Shown: positions 35,227-46,056 of the stretch, in pieces
Layout: each line of letters starts with the position of its first letter
Numbering within the stretch: the stretch's first letter is position 1
The notes under the pieces: generated by a model
What the model was told of the DNA's origin: nothing
What the model saw: the letters and a program-made list of their open reading frames with translations, nothing else
Database searches by the model: none
Position numbers and translations under genes: made by a program
Assembly (NCBI RefSeq): GCF_007744075.1
Contig: NZ_CP036266.1
Coordinates: 8,212,564-8,276,563, forward strand
Reading direction: 5' to 3'
Length of the DNA stretch: 64,000 nucleotides
DNA from: Gimesia chilikensis
GTDB taxonomy: Bacteria; Planctomycetota; Planctomycetia; Planctomycetales; Planctomycetaceae

Positions 35227-36084
35227 TCAGACGCCGAAGACTTCTTCGAGGGCGGCGCGCATCACCTGGGGATCGGGGTCCACGCCGGTCCAGAGCTGGA
35301 AACCGATCACGCCCTGGTTGACGAGCATGCCCAGACCGTCGAGGGTGGTGCAGCCGGCTTTGGCGGCTTCGCGGAGCAGGTGGGTCTCGGGAGGATTAGG
35401 AATCACGTCCGAGACAATCATGTTCGATTTGAGAGAAGCGAAGTCGAGCGGGAAGACGGCGTCGACATCGGGAAAGAGACCGATCGAAGTGGCGTTGATG
35501 ACGACGTCCACATCGTCCGCGAGGGTATAGTCGCCTTCCCATTTCGTGAACGTGGTGGGAACGCGGGTCTTTTCCTGCAGCAGCTGCGCGAGCGCTTCGC
35601 CACGCTCGGTACTGCGGTTGACGATCGTGATTTCAGCTGCTCCTGCGAGGGCGGTTTCCACGCCGATCGCGCGGGCCGCGCCACCGGCACCAAACATCAC
35701 GATCTTTTTACCGGACGGGTCAGTCACTTCTTTTAACGACTGCACGAAACCTTTGCCGTCGGTGTTCTCGCCCAGCAGCTGATGGTCTTTGCGGACGATA
35801 CAGTTCACGGCCCCCATCATCGCGGCGGCATCGCTGATGCCATCGAGGTACTGGATGACTTCGACTTTATGCGGGATCGTCAGATTCGCACCGCGGAAGC
35901 CCATTGCCCGCAGACCGCCGACGGCCTGGACCAGATTTTCGGGAGCCACTTCAATTGTCAGGTATCGCCATTCCAGACCACAGGCATTGTAGGCTGCTTC
36001 CATCATGCACTGCGTGGGGTTCTCTGCGACCGGTTGTCCGAACACACACGTCAGTTCCTGTTTGAAGTTGAGCGGCTGATTCAT
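35227..36084 (-). CDS. aroE: Shikimate dehydrogenase, divergent
   Basis: A 285-residue enzyme of aromatic amino acid synthesis that reduces dehydroshikimate with NADPH. ANLTIPHK carries the catalytic Lys, ENTDGKGF the Asp/Asn substrate residues, GAGGAARAIGVE the cofactor loop and NRSTERGE the NADP-binding Asn-Arg. The usual SxSPxxHN start is replaced by GQPVAENPTQCMMEAAY, so the two Ser that bind the shikimate carboxylate are missing. It could be a variant or use quinate. metF follows directly upstream on the same strand. Confidence 0.85.
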   Translation of the reverse strand: MNQPLNFKQELTCVFGQPVAENPTQCMMEAAYNACGLEWRYLTIEVAPENLVQAVGGLRAMGFRGANLTIPHKVEVIQYLDGISDAAAMMGAVNCIVRKDHQLLGENTDGKGFVQSLKEVTDPSGKKIVMFGAGGAARAIGVETALAGAAEITIVNRSTERGEALAQLLQEKTRVPTTFTKWEGDYTLADDVDVVINATSIGLFPDVDAVFPLDFASLKSNMIVSDVIPNPPETHLLREAAKAGCTTLDGLGMLVNQGVIGFQLWTGVDPDPQVMRAALEEVFGV

Positions 36085-36136
36085 GTCGTGCTTTCTCCCT
36101 GTTGTGTCTGTTGGTCGCGAAGAAAAGGGGCTCCGT

Positions 36137-37018
36137 TCAGGCTACGGATTCGTGCCAGCCCAGGGCATCAAAAATCCGCTTGCAGGCCTGCGAACGGTTC
36201 AACACGTAGAAGTGCATGCCCGGAACACCCGCATCGATTAGCTCCTGGCACTGCGCGATGGCGTATTCCACGCCGATCTCAAACTGGGCGTCGAGGTCAT
36301 CCTGAGCGGCTTCGAGCCGGCCCACGAGCTCGGCAGGGAACTCGGAACTGCACATCGACATGATCCGCTGGATCCGCCGGTATTCGGTGATCGGCATGAT
36401 GCCGGGGATGATTGGACGGTCTATGCCTGCCTGGGCACAACGTTCCTGGAAGCGATAGAAGTGCTGGTTGTTGAAGAAGAGCTGGGTGTAGATCGCATCT
36501 GCGCCCGCATCCACTTTTCGCTTGAGGTTTTCCAGATCAGCCTGTGGAGTCAGCGCCTCGGGGTGCACTTCGGGGTAGCCGGCGACGCCAATGCCCATCT
36601 CGGGGAAATTCTCACGAATGAGGGTGACGAGTTCACTGGCATACTTCAGACCGCCGTCCGCGGGAATGAAAGTTTCTTCCCCTTTGGGTGGATCCCCACG
36701 GAGCGCCATGATGTTTCCGATGCCTGCCTCGCTGGCTTCCTTCAGCCAGTCAACCAGTTGCTCCCGCGTGGAACCGACACAGGTGAAGTGGGCCGTCGCG
36801 GTCGAGTGCAGGTCTTTCTGGATGGTATCACAGAGTTCGATGGTTCGCTTGCTGGTAGATCCGCCCGCGCCATAAGTACAGGAGACGAAAGCAGGTTTGT
36901 AACGAACCAGTTCCTCCAGTGTACGAAACAACTCTGCATCGCCACTTTCATTTTTGGGAGGAAAAATTTCAACAGAGAGACCAAAGGTTCCCGAACGATA
37001 AATTTCGCTGATTCGCAT
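36137..37018 (-). CDS. metF: Methylenetetrahydrofolate reductase
   Basis: A 293-residue flavoenzyme that reduces methylene- to methyl-tetrahydrofolate for methionine synthesis. VEIFPPKNESG holds the catalytic Glu, VSCTYGAGGSTS the FAD/substrate loop, NIMALRGDPPKG the FAD-binding motif, and GADAIYTQLFFN the substrate Gln. It is transcribed divergently from ahcY, the next enzyme group in the methyl cycle, and shares its promoter region. aroE follows within 55 bases, so the two may be one operon. Confidence 0.95.
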   Translation of the reverse strand: MRISEIYRSGTFGLSVEIFPPKNESGDAELFRTLEELVRYKPAFVSCTYGAGGSTSKRTIELCDTIQKDLHSTATAHFTCVGSTREQLVDWLKEASEAGIGNIMALRGDPPKGEETFIPADGGLKYASELVTLIRENFPEMGIGVAGYPEVHPEALTPQADLENLKRKVDAGADAIYTQLFFNNQHFYRFQERCAQAGIDRPIIPGIMPITEYRRIQRIMSMCSSEFPAELVGRLEAAQDDLDAQFEIGVEYAIAQCQELIDAGVPGMHFYVLNRSQACKRIFDALGWHESVA

Positions 37019-37455
37019 TATCTTTTCTTGTCTCGAAGGGGTGAGGCGAACTCGGTACGAGTTTATACCACGAAGTTACGACTCGCGTAGTGTATAAATT
37101 ATGGGTTTTGCCGGTCAACAAATCTGCATTTTCTATTGCCAGTCCGGCTGGATTTACCTATCTTGCAATCAACGCAGAGACCATTCTACCTGACTATTTG
37201 CCAACTCCTGAAACAGCGGCCTGAAAGGCAGACTGTGATCGCAATCTGAGATGGGAGCGAGAGGCACTCAACCAGAGGTGGCCCGCTTCTGAGCAGGGTA
37301 GCGTCTCTGGCCGAAATCGATGAAACCCGCTGAGATTCATCGTCAATTAATTGGTCTGCTTAAGTAAAGCAACTATAATAACATGATTCAAGTCGGTTTC
37401 CGCTTGAAGATGAATCAAATTTCCCCTTTTCCAACTGAATCAACAAGGATTGAGA
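37019..37455 (+). other. metF-ahcY intergenic region with RNA-like folds
   Basis: No gene seen. A nested fold lies at 37272-37310: CCAGAG (37272-37277) with CTCTGG (37305-37310), enclosing CCCGCT/AGC-GGG. A CGATGAA/TTCATCG hairpin lies at about 37318-37341. Both precede ahcY and could be its leader. I could not match the SAH or SAM riboswitch consensus that I know. Confidence 0.45.
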
Positions 37456-38787
<1,332 letters not shown>

Positions 38788-38813
38788 GAGTAACACGGCT
38801 TTAATTGAATCAG

Positions 38814-38853
38814 GACCTCCGAATCGCTGCAACAGTGATTCGGAGGTCTTTTT
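38814..38853 (+). terminator. Hairpin terminator after ahcY
   Basis: GACCTCCGAATC (38814-38825) pairs perfectly with GATTCGGAGGTC (38837-38848), followed by TTTTT. Confidence 0.93.
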
Positions 38854-39018
38854 ATGCGCCGCGTCAAAGTCTGATTGTCACATCAGAAGCCAGTTTCTAT
38901 AATCCGGGAACGGTCTGGCGTTGAGGGATCACTGCCGGACCGTTCCGCTTTCATTCCTGAGACAGGATGTGCTCTGCATGCTGTTTTTTCGATTACACGA
39001 ACAGAGAAAGATTCTCCC

Positions 39019-40041
39019 ATGACACAAGCCTCATCGCGCCGTGACTTTCTGAAACAGACCGCTGCCTTTTCGACAGGACTGGCCGTCTCCAGCTGGGCCG
39101 GTTCCCTGCTGGCCAACACCGCATTGAACCAGCCTCTGTATAAGATCTCCCTGGCTCAATGGTCGCTGCACCGGGCTCTGCGCGGGGGCAAACTGGACAA
39201 CCTCGATTTTGCCAAAGTCACCAAAGAAGAGTTCGGCATCAATGCGGTCGAGTACGTGAACCAGTTCTTCAAAGATAAAGCTGAGGACAAGAAATACCTG
39301 GCGGAAATGAATAAGCGGGCCGCCGACGTGGGCGTCAAGAACGTGCTGATCATGATCGACGGGGAAGGGGCTCTGGGTGATCCGGATGCCAAGAAACGGA
39401 CCCAGGCAATTGAGAATCATCACAAGTGGGTCACCGCTGCCAAGACACTGGGCTGTCACTCCATCCGTGTGAATGCCCGCAGCAACGGCAGCTACGAAGA
39501 ACAGCAGAAGCTGGCCGCCGATGGTCTGCGTCGTCTGACTGAATTCGCCAAAAAGTACGGCATCAACGTTCTGGTGGAAAACCACGGCGGATTGTCGTCT
39601 AACGGTGCCTGGCTGGCCGGTGTGATGAAGATGGTCAACATGCCCGAATGTGGCACGCTGCCCGACTTCGGCAACTTCGTACTCGATCGTAAAACCGGCG
39701 AGCAGTACGATCGCTACAAAGGCGTCAAAGAACTGATGCCTTATGCCAAAGCCGTCAGTGCCAAAACACACGACTTTGACAAAGATGGCAACGAGATCAA
39801 CACCGACTATGTGAAGATGATGCAGATCGTTCTGGACGCCGGCTATCACGGTTACGTGGGCATCGAGTATGAAGGCAAGAAACTCGATGAGTACGCGGGC
39901 ATCAAAGCCAGCAAGAAGCTGCTGCTCAAAGTTCGCGAAGAGCTGACTCCCGAGGAAACTGCTGATCCCTGCTGTGGCCAGGAAGGGTACTATGTACCGC
40001 AGCGTCGTCGCATGTTCCGTCGGCGTCTGTTCCGCAGATAA
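39019..40041 (+). CDS. Tat-exported sugar isomerase/epimerase-like protein
   Basis: A 340-residue protein with a Tat signal ([13 protein letters not shown]) and a xylose-isomerase-like TIM barrel from about residue 40 to 315. [10 protein letters not shown] carries a Glu-His metal site, TLPDFGNF another metal Asp, AKTHDFD a His/Asp pair and GYVGIEYEG the last Glu; these match the AP-endonuclease-2 family. The tail from about residue 318 is unusual: Cys-Cys, then a run rich in arginine. Substrate unknown. Confidence 0.85.
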   Translation: MTQASSRRDFLKQTAAFSTGLAVSSWAGSLLANTALNQPLYKISLAQWSLHRALRGGKLDNLDFAKVTKEEFGINAVEYVNQFFKDKAEDKKYLAEMNKRAADVGVKNVLIMIDGEGALGDPDAKKRTQAIENHHKWVTAAKTLGCHSIRVNARSNGSYEEQQKLAADGLRRLTEFAKKYGINVLVENHGGLSSNGAWLAGVMKMVNMPECGTLPDFGNFVLDRKTGEQYDRYKGVKELMPYAKAVSAKTHDFDKDGNEINTDYVKMMQIVLDAGYHGYVGIEYEGKKLDEYAGIKASKKLLLKVREELTPEETADPCCGQEGYYVPQRRRMFRRRLFRR

Positions 40042-40072
40042 GCGAAATCCGGACAGTCTGTCTACATAAAAA

Positions 40073-40110
40073 AACGCCCCAGTGTCCTGATGACAGCTGG
40101 GGCGTTTTCG
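40073..40110. terminator. Bidirectional hairpin terminator
   Basis: AACGCCCCAG (40073-40082) pairs with CTGGGGCGTT (40097-40106), with A-run before and T-run after. It separates the converging TIM-barrel and desaturase genes. Confidence 0.9.
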
Positions 40111-40122
40111 ATTTCGTGATGA

Positions 40123-41169
40123 CTACGATGCGCGGTGTACTTTGGAGACATCGCGGTCGGAGAGAATCTCGCGTGCGACATCGGTGACAAAGTTGTCTGC
40201 GCCCAGCCATTTTTCTTTCTTCGGTGCGGGAGCACCCACATTCATACCGACGCCCGGTTTCCAGAGGGCGGGGAGGGTATGCTTGATGGCTGACATGTAA
40301 GTCGTAAATACCGGGTACTTCGTATCGGGATTGTCCTGCTGATAGTTGTCCATTTTTTCAACCAGCTTGTTGTGGGCAATCTTGGGATGCCGATGGTGCG
40401 GCCCGTGAACGAAGATGTCAAAGTTAATGTAAGTGCAGATCCGGGTGATCAGACCATTGCCAATCACGGTCCGGGTGCCGAGCAGCGGATCGTAACTCTT
40501 CATTCCCAGGTGTTCGGTGAATTTGCGGAAGGTCTGAATCACACTGGCCACCCAGTGAGGAATGACCCAGGCTACGATGAACGGACGCCAGAGCGAGAAC
40601 CAGGCAATGGTTCCCAGGACGGCAGCCCAGAACACAGCCATCGCCGCGTATTCCAGACGCATGGTGCGAATGACCTTGGGGTTTTTAACCGGAGTGTTTT
40701 TGCTGAAACAGAGCCGACTGTAGACGAAAGGTGACGTGAAGAATCCGAAAGGGAACTCCAGCCAGCAGAAGATACGTCGGAATGTCAGAGACGTTGTAGG
40801 ATCGGAGTACGGCCACAATTCCCAGTCACCGGGCTTATTCAGATAAGCGTGATGACGGATATGGGCTTCCCGATAAGCGGTATAAGAGACCAACAGTCCG
40901 GTGCCGATCGCGCGGCCCAGCCAGACGCTGACCCAGGTCTTACCACAGATTCCCTGGTGAGATGTTTCATGGAAACAGCTCGACCAGCAGAACATGCTGT
41001 AGGCAGCAATGATCGTCCAGCCGACCTGGAAGTACCAGGCAGGGGAGGGCCATTGGAATGCCAGCGCCATGATCGCGATGGATCCGAACAGTGAATGTGA
41101 AAAACGGGGAGTTGTCGATTTTGTTTCGAGATCTTCGATCTCTTTAGCAGTGAAAAGGGTCACTGACAT
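40123..41169 (-). CDS. Membrane fatty acid desaturase
   Basis: A 348-residue di-iron membrane enzyme. The three His boxes are HETSH, HIRHH and HGPHH (followed by RHP), in the order and spacing of acyl-lipid desaturases. Hydrophobic helices flank them at about residues 25-65, 155-200. It would introduce a double bond or hydroxylate an acyl chain; regiospecificity cannot be told. It is separated from the sulfatase gene upstream by a 320-base AT-rich region with an inverted repeat. Confidence 0.9.
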   Translation of the reverse strand: MSVTLFTAKEIEDLETKSTTPRFSHSLFGSIAIMALAFQWPSPAWYFQVGWTIIAAYSMFCWSSCFHETSHQGICGKTWVSVWLGRAIGTGLLVSYTAYREAHIRHHAYLNKPGDWELWPYSDPTTSLTFRRIFCWLEFPFGFFTSPFVYSRLCFSKNTPVKNPKVIRTMRLEYAAMAVFWAAVLGTIAWFSLWRPFIVAWVIPHWVASVIQTFRKFTEHLGMKSYDPLLGTRTVIGNGLITRICTYINFDIFVHGPHHRHPKIAHNKLVEKMDNYQQDNPDTKYPVFTTYMSAIKHTLPALWKPGVGMNVGAPAPKKEKWLGADNFVTDVAREILSDRDVSKVHRAS

Positions 41170-41491
41170 CGCACGTACCTCCTGGTTGTGCTCAGACTTT
41201 CAAAACGGTTCGTTTAAATACGTATCGGAAAGTTGAGCTTGTGCCACATCAGGTGAGTTGCAACTTTTAGACCAGATAATCAGGAGCTGCAGCAGTTTTT
41301 ACCCAGTCTGCTTATCTTTCCGACACATTAAGGATATGTCGCGAAAGAACGTGTTGCATAAAAGAATCACCAGACAAATGGCACAACCTGGATAACATTG
41401 ATAAATTGTATCGATTAGATAATTTATATCAGTTACCCCAGGCGCTGACCAGAAAATTTTTGCAAATCGGCCCAGAAAAGTATTCTGGCGT
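41170..41491 (-). other. AT-rich control region of the desaturase
   Basis: No gene seen. The stretch at 41401-41427 (ATAAATT, then AATTTAT) forms an inverted repeat. Within it TATC-GATTA-GATA forms a smaller one. The region lies ahead of the desaturase start and is a likely promoter with a regulator site. Confidence 0.5.
41401..41427. promoter_or_regulatory. Inverted repeat upstream of desaturase
   Basis: ATAAATT (41401-41407) and AATTTAT (41421-41427) are perfect arms 13 bases apart, with a nested TATC/GATA pair. It lies about 230 bases before the desaturase start. A regulator-binding site is inferred from symmetry only. Confidence 0.4.
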
Positions 41492-42976
41492 TCACTTCTT
41501 CTTCTGTTCTGGCAGGTAGAGATAGGTCTTGGGGAAGAGTTTTTGTGTCATCAGTACAGTTTTGGACTGACCGCCATTCCAGATATCCCACTTAGGATCG
41601 GCATAGCGGGCAAAAAACTGATCGAGCTCCTGTTTCAGCTCGTCTTTTTTCTGCTTGTACTGGGCATCATCGATCAGGTTATTGTGTTCTTTTGAATCCT
41701 GGGTCAGGTGATAGAGTTCGTTGGGCGATTCATGATAGCGTTCGATAAACTTCCACTCTGGTGTCCGAACGGCCCGCACGTTTTCGAATTCGTAGAAGAC
41801 CTCTTCCTTCCAGGGAATCTGTTTCCCCTTGAGCACGGGAGCAAAGTTACGTCCGGGGCGGGCGGGCTTGGCCGGGATTTTATCCTCGAGACCGAGGTAG
41901 TTAAGCAGAGTCGGATACACATCGTAATTGGCGACCATCATCTTCTGCCGGGCTCCCTCCACGATCTGACCTGGCTGAGAAAAGATCAGCGGAATCGTCA
42001 GCGTCCAGTCAAAGGCGGTTAAGGGGCGGGTGTGATCGCCCATGCCCCAGTAGCCGCTATGGCCGCCGGAAAGCCCCTGGTCGGCTGTGAAAATAACCAG
42101 CGTATTTTCACGGAGACCAAGCTCTTTGAGTGTCTGCATGATTTGCCCGACACCATCATCCACGCCTGAGACTTCCGCTGCATATTTGCGAATGATGCCC
42201 AGGTCTCCGATCCAGTCTCCGTAGTTGAAGTTCCAGGGCTGCGCTTTTTCCCGCGGGAAGGAGGGGAAGGTCAGCTGTTCGTATTCTTCCTTGAAACGGT
42301 TTTTAATCGGCTCCTTCATCGCGGAACCCAGTCCATAGGGACCGTTATACGCCAGGAACAGGAAGAAGGGTTTATCCTGATTCTGTTTGATGAACTTGAT
42401 ACCGTGCTGCGTCCAGAGATCGGTCAGGTAGGTCGGTTCTTTGTGAATCTTTTCGTCTTCGATCACTTCCTGATCATAGAATCCGGAACTCGCGCCGTGC
42501 GGCTTGGTGATCCAGTAGGAAAAACCTTCCTGGGGATAGAGGTTGTCGCCCAGATGCCATTTGCCCGAGAGTCCACAGACGTAGCCGGCGTCATGCAGGA
42601 TCTGGGGAATGGTCTGAAATTCCTCCAGTGTATTGTAGGAATCGGGACCGGTCTGGATGCGTGGCCTGAGATAACAGTGCACGCCATGCTGACAAGGCAT
42701 GAGTCCCGTAAGGAAGGTTGCCCGCGTAGGCGAACAGACCGCGTTGTTGGCGAAGGCCCGCGTAAACAGCGTGCCTTCCTGAGCCAGCTGATCAATGTGC
42801 GGCGTTTTGATGTCTTTGTTGCCGTAACAACCCAGCGTCCACTCCCCGTGGTTGTCGGTCATGATGATCACGACGTTGGGCCGCTTCTGTTGCGCGGCCT
42901 GCAGAAAACCGGCACTTACCAGCGCGACGACAACGATCAGACAACGTACGACAGAGGAATTAAAGAAGCGTGACAT
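41492..42976 (-). CDS. Secreted sulfatase (formylglycine type)
   Basis: A 494-residue enzyme. A signal peptide covers about residues 1-28, followed by RPNVVIIMTDNHGEW with the first metal Asp and Asn. The active-site motif CSPTR (Cys about 81) is where the Cys becomes formylglycine. GKWHLGD and the later GDHTRPLTAFDWT carry further active-site Lys, His and Asp. GGAAGG precedes ATG 42976. It probably acts on sulfated polysaccharides; the target is not readable. No formylglycine-generating enzyme gene is nearby. Confidence 0.93.
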   Translation of the reverse strand: MSRFFNSSVVRCLIVVVALVSAGFLQAAQQKRPNVVIIMTDNHGEWTLGCYGNKDIKTPHIDQLAQEGTLFTRAFANNAVCSPTRATFLTGLMPCQHGVHCYLRPRIQTGPDSYNTLEEFQTIPQILHDAGYVCGLSGKWHLGDNLYPQEGFSYWITKPHGASSGFYDQEVIEDEKIHKEPTYLTDLWTQHGIKFIKQNQDKPFFLFLAYNGPYGLGSAMKEPIKNRFKEEYEQLTFPSFPREKAQPWNFNYGDWIGDLGIIRKYAAEVSGVDDGVGQIMQTLKELGLRENTLVIFTADQGLSGGHSGYWGMGDHTRPLTAFDWTLTIPLIFSQPGQIVEGARQKMMVANYDVYPTLLNYLGLEDKIPAKPARPGRNFAPVLKGKQIPWKEEVFYEFENVRAVRTPEWKFIERYHESPNELYHLTQDSKEHNNLIDDAQYKQKKDELKQELDQFFARYADPKWDIWNGGQSKTVLMTQKLFPKTYLYLPEQKKK

Positions 42977-43111
42977 GAGCAGAACCTTCCGGTAAGAAAA
43001 CAGAAAACGCTGGCCAGGTTGAGCACTTTCAGCATGCCGCATTCGATTCTGTTTTGCAAGTCGTCTGCCTGATGACGACCCATTTCATTGGCTCTGCCGA
43101 CCTTCGCCGCA

Positions 43112-43345
43112 TCAATAATGCGGCGGTTTCTCCTCGAGGGGGTCCCGTCCTTCGTCCTCTTCTTCGAGTGTCCCGATGCGGTTATCCAGTAACTTCATGG
43201 ATCGACTCAGTTTGTCCAGCACATCATTCTGATGCAGGATCGCCGTGTTCAATTGCTCAACATCGTGCTGCAGGTGCATCAGCACCGATTCAATCTGGTT
43301 CAGGCGGGAAGAGACTTCTTCCAGGGGAGAAGCTGATTCACTCAT
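43112..43345 (-). CDS. slyX: SlyX-family coiled-coil protein
   Basis: A 77-residue protein, nearly all one coiled coil with the SlyX pattern: SRLNQIESVLMHLQHDVEQL, then LNTAILHQNDVLDKLSRSMK. Acidic C-terminal end. SlyX is small and widespread but its function is not known. It lies between two larger genes, on the minus strand. Confidence 0.8.
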   Translation of the reverse strand: MSESASPLEEVSSRLNQIESVLMHLQHDVEQLNTAILHQNDVLDKLSRSMKLLDNRIGTLEEEDEGRDPLEEKPPHY

Positions 43346-43458
43346 GGGACTTTGATCTTTCGGGAAAGCGGCTTTTCAGCGGGGTCCAGCCGGTTATGAT
43401 GTAGGGAGATTTTATTCGCGCACGGTCCACTTTGAAACAGGCTCAGGTCAGATTCATC

Positions 43459-45003
43459 ATGATTCCCGCATTTCGACTTCGCTTGCTGATGTTGTCCCTT
43501 CTCTTTACGCTGTTTCAGGCCTTGCCGGCAGAGGCAGCTCAGCAGCGGTTTGAGGTCCAGTTTACGGAGGCCGTCCATCCACAGCCGTTTACGGGGCGCG
43601 TCTATCTGTTCTTCACCCGCTCCGGTCGTGAGCCCCGGCTGGGTCCTTCGTGGTTTAATCCGGAGTCCTTCGTGGCGCGGGATGTTACCAACTGGAAGCC
43701 GGGCGAGCGGCTCGAATTTTCTGCCAAGACTCCCGGTCTGCTCTCTTATCCAGACCCGTATGCGGACATGAATCTGAACGGTTATCAGGTGCAGGCTGTC
43801 GCACGTTTCAATGCAGGGGAACCGAAGATCGGCACCGGCCCGGGCAACGGCTATAGCCAGGTTCTCCGTGTGCCCTCCGTGGTCTCGACTCAGCCGCCGT
43901 TGTTAACTATTGATTCACTGGTACCCGCGAAACCGTTTCCCGAAACCCGCTGGAGTAAACAGATCCGGGTGCGTTCTGAACTGCTTTCCAGGTTTCATGG
44001 CCGCGAGACATTTCTGGAAGCCTCGGTCTTACTGCCACAAAGTTATTACAGCCAGCCGCAGCGGAAATATCCCGTCATCTATTCCATTCCCGGGTTTGGC
44101 GGCGACCATCTGCGGGGAATCCGGAATGAACCGATTGCCGAACAGAATGAGCAGGGGGTTGAGTTTCTGCGGGTGCAGTTGAACCCTCAGTGCCAGTGGG
44201 GCCATCACGTGTTTGCCGATTCCGCCACCAATGGCCCGGTGGGGAAAGCCTTCACGACTGAGTTCCTGCCGGCACTGGAAAAGTCTTTCCGGGCGATCCC
44301 CCATCCACGGGCGCGATTCCTTACCGGTCATTCCTCGGGAGGCTGGTCTTCGCTGTGGTTGCAGATTACTTATCCCAATCAGTTTGGCGGAACCTGGAGT
44401 ACCGCTCCCGACCCGGTCGACTTTCGCGACTTTCAGCTGATCAATATCTACGAAACGAACAGCAACGTCTATCGTGATGCGAATGGCCGACCACGGCCAT
44501 TGGGGCGTCGTGGCGGGAAACCGATCCTCTGGTTTGAACCATTCGCGAAAATGGAACAGGTGCTCGGTTACGGCGGTCAGCTAAGAAGCTTTGAAGCTGT
44601 CTTTTCCCCGCGTGGCGCTGACGGCAGGCCACTGAAACTGTATGACCGGGAGACGGGGAAGATCGATCCCCGGGTTGCCGAAACCTGGAAAGCGTATGAC
44701 ATTCGCCTGATTCTCGAGGAGAACTGGGAGAATCTGGGCCCGCAACTGGCGGGTAAAATCCACGTCTTCATGGGTGAGGAAGATACGTTTTACCTGACGG
44801 GAGCCACGGTGCTGCTCAAACACTCGCTGGATAAACTGAATCAGCAATTTGACGCGCAGTCGGTCGTAGAAATTCATCCTGGTAAAGATCACTCGACGCT
44901 GATGACCCGGGAACTGGTGATGCGTATCCGCCGCGAGATGGTGCAGGCGTTTCTCGCGCATCGGGCAGAGATCGAATCCGCGCTGAAAACAGAGTCCCGG
45001 TAA
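43459..45003 (+). CDS. Secreted esterase-like alpha/beta hydrolase
   Basis: A 514-residue exported protein. A signal peptide covers about residues 1-26. An N-terminal domain of roughly 150 residues precedes the hydrolase core. LTGHSSGGWSS holds the nucleophile Ser, and FMGEEDTF and HPGKDHST probably supply the acid and His of the triad. The layout resembles putative (feruloyl/enterobactin) esterase-type enzymes. ATG 43459 is chosen; a TTG at 43432 is possible. Substrate unknown. Confidence 0.78.
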   Translation: MIPAFRLRLLMLSLLFTLFQALPAEAAQQRFEVQFTEAVHPQPFTGRVYLFFTRSGREPRLGPSWFNPESFVARDVTNWKPGERLEFSAKTPGLLSYPDPYADMNLNGYQVQAVARFNAGEPKIGTGPGNGYSQVLRVPSVVSTQPPLLTIDSLVPAKPFPETRWSKQIRVRSELLSRFHGRETFLEASVLLPQSYYSQPQRKYPVIYSIPGFGGDHLRGIRNEPIAEQNEQGVEFLRVQLNPQCQWGHHVFADSATNGPVGKAFTTEFLPALEKSFRAIPHPRARFLTGHSSGGWSSLWLQITYPNQFGGTWSTAPDPVDFRDFQLINIYETNSNVYRDANGRPRPLGRRGGKPILWFEPFAKMEQVLGYGGQLRSFEAVFSPRGADGRPLKLYDRETGKIDPRVAETWKAYDIRLILEENWENLGPQLAGKIHVFMGEEDTFYLTGATVLLKHSLDKLNQQFDAQSVVEIHPGKDHSTLMTRELVMRIRREMVQAFLAHRAEIESALKTESR

Positions 45004-45015
45004 ACCGGGCTTCGG

Positions 45016-46056
45016 TCAGCTGCCGATATAGCGGGCGTAGACCGTTTTAGCGACCGCGGGATCGTCGGTCCCTTTGATGATTGCGCGTCCGTCGCGGAAC
45101 AGGCTGATTTCGTAGTCGGGGTTTTTCAGATTCAATCGCAGCAGATAAGGATTGAAGTCGACCTCACCGGAGTGCTTCAGTTTTTCTGCCAGATCTTCAA
45201 AGACAATCTTACCTTTATCGGCGGGAGCGACCTGTACCGCGTTACGACCACAGAGCCGCGTGGTGCGTGAGCCCTGTTCCCCTTTCAACCAGACGCGTTC
45301 TCCCTGGTGACAGGCTTTGCAGCCCGATTTTTCTCTGAGGTCCGCGACGCTCATCTGTCGATACGAGCCTTCCCAGATATCGACCACGGTGAGTACCGGT
45401 TTGATGAGATCTTCTTTCCCGGCGAGCAGCTTGATCGCATCGACGGCTTCCAGGGAGGCGATCACATTGACCGTGGGTCCCAGAATACCCGCGGTGTCGC
45501 AGGTTTCGGTGCTGCCCGGTTCGGGAGCGGTATCGATCAGACAACGCAGGCAGGCGGTTTTGCCGGGTAGAATGGTCATCGTCTGACCGGTACTGCCGAT
45601 ACAACCGCAGTAGATCCAGGGGATGCCCAATTCGAGCGAGACATCATTGATCAGATACCGGACTTCGAAGTTATCGGTGCCGTCCAGGATCAGGTCGACG
45701 TCTTTGGCGAGGGACAGAATATTGGTATGGTCGATGTCGGCGACAATCGGCTCGATGTTGACGGTACTGTTGATCTTCTTCAGTTTTTCAGCAGCTGCGA
45801 TTGCCTTGGGCAGTTTGGCTGCGACGTCCGACTCATCAAACAGAACCTGCCGCTGCAGGTTGCTGATCTCGACGAAATCGCGGTCGACAATTTTGATCTG
45901 TCCCACGCCTGCGCGAACCAGTGTTTCCGCGAGTACGGTTCCCAGCGCTCCACATCCACAGAGTAAGACGCGGCCCTGCATCAGGTTCGTCTGACCCGCT
46001 TCGCCCAGTTCAGAAAAGAGGACCTGACGACTGTAACGTTCCAATTCCGGTTTCAT
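45016..46056 (-). CDS. ThiF/MoeB-family adenylyltransferase
   Basis: A 346-residue E1-like enzyme that adenylates the C-terminus of a small sulfur-carrier protein. LLCGCGALGTVLAETL is the ATP loop (GxGxxG altered to GCGALG), DRDFVEISNLQRQVLFDESD carries the family Arg and Asp. Two Cys pairs (CLRC and CKAC, spaced widely) bind zinc. The C-terminal 80 residues are not rhodanese; they resemble a ubiquitin-like fold-sized tail. ThiF and MoeB cannot be separated without the partner. Confidence 0.9.
   Translation of the reverse strand: MKPELERYSRQVLFSELGEAGQTNLMQGRVLLCGCGALGTVLAETLVRAGVGQIKIVDRDFVEISNLQRQVLFDESDVAAKLPKAIAAAEKLKKINSTVNIEPIVADIDHTNILSLAKDVDLILDGTDNFEVRYLINDVSLELGIPWIYCGCIGSTGQTMTILPGKTACLRCLIDTAPEPGSTETCDTAGILGPTVNVIASLEAVDAIKLLAGKEDLIKPVLTVVDIWEGSYRQMSVADLREKSGCKACHQGERVWLKGEQGSRTTRLCGRNAVQVAPADKGKIVFEDLAEKLKHSGEVDFNPYLLRLNLKNPDYEISLFRDGRAIIKGTDDPAVAKTVYARYIGS

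Noticed and set aside
37019-37455. SAH or SAM riboswitch ahead of ahcY
   Set aside because: The folds do not show the conserved cores I remember for these classes, so I only record a structured region.
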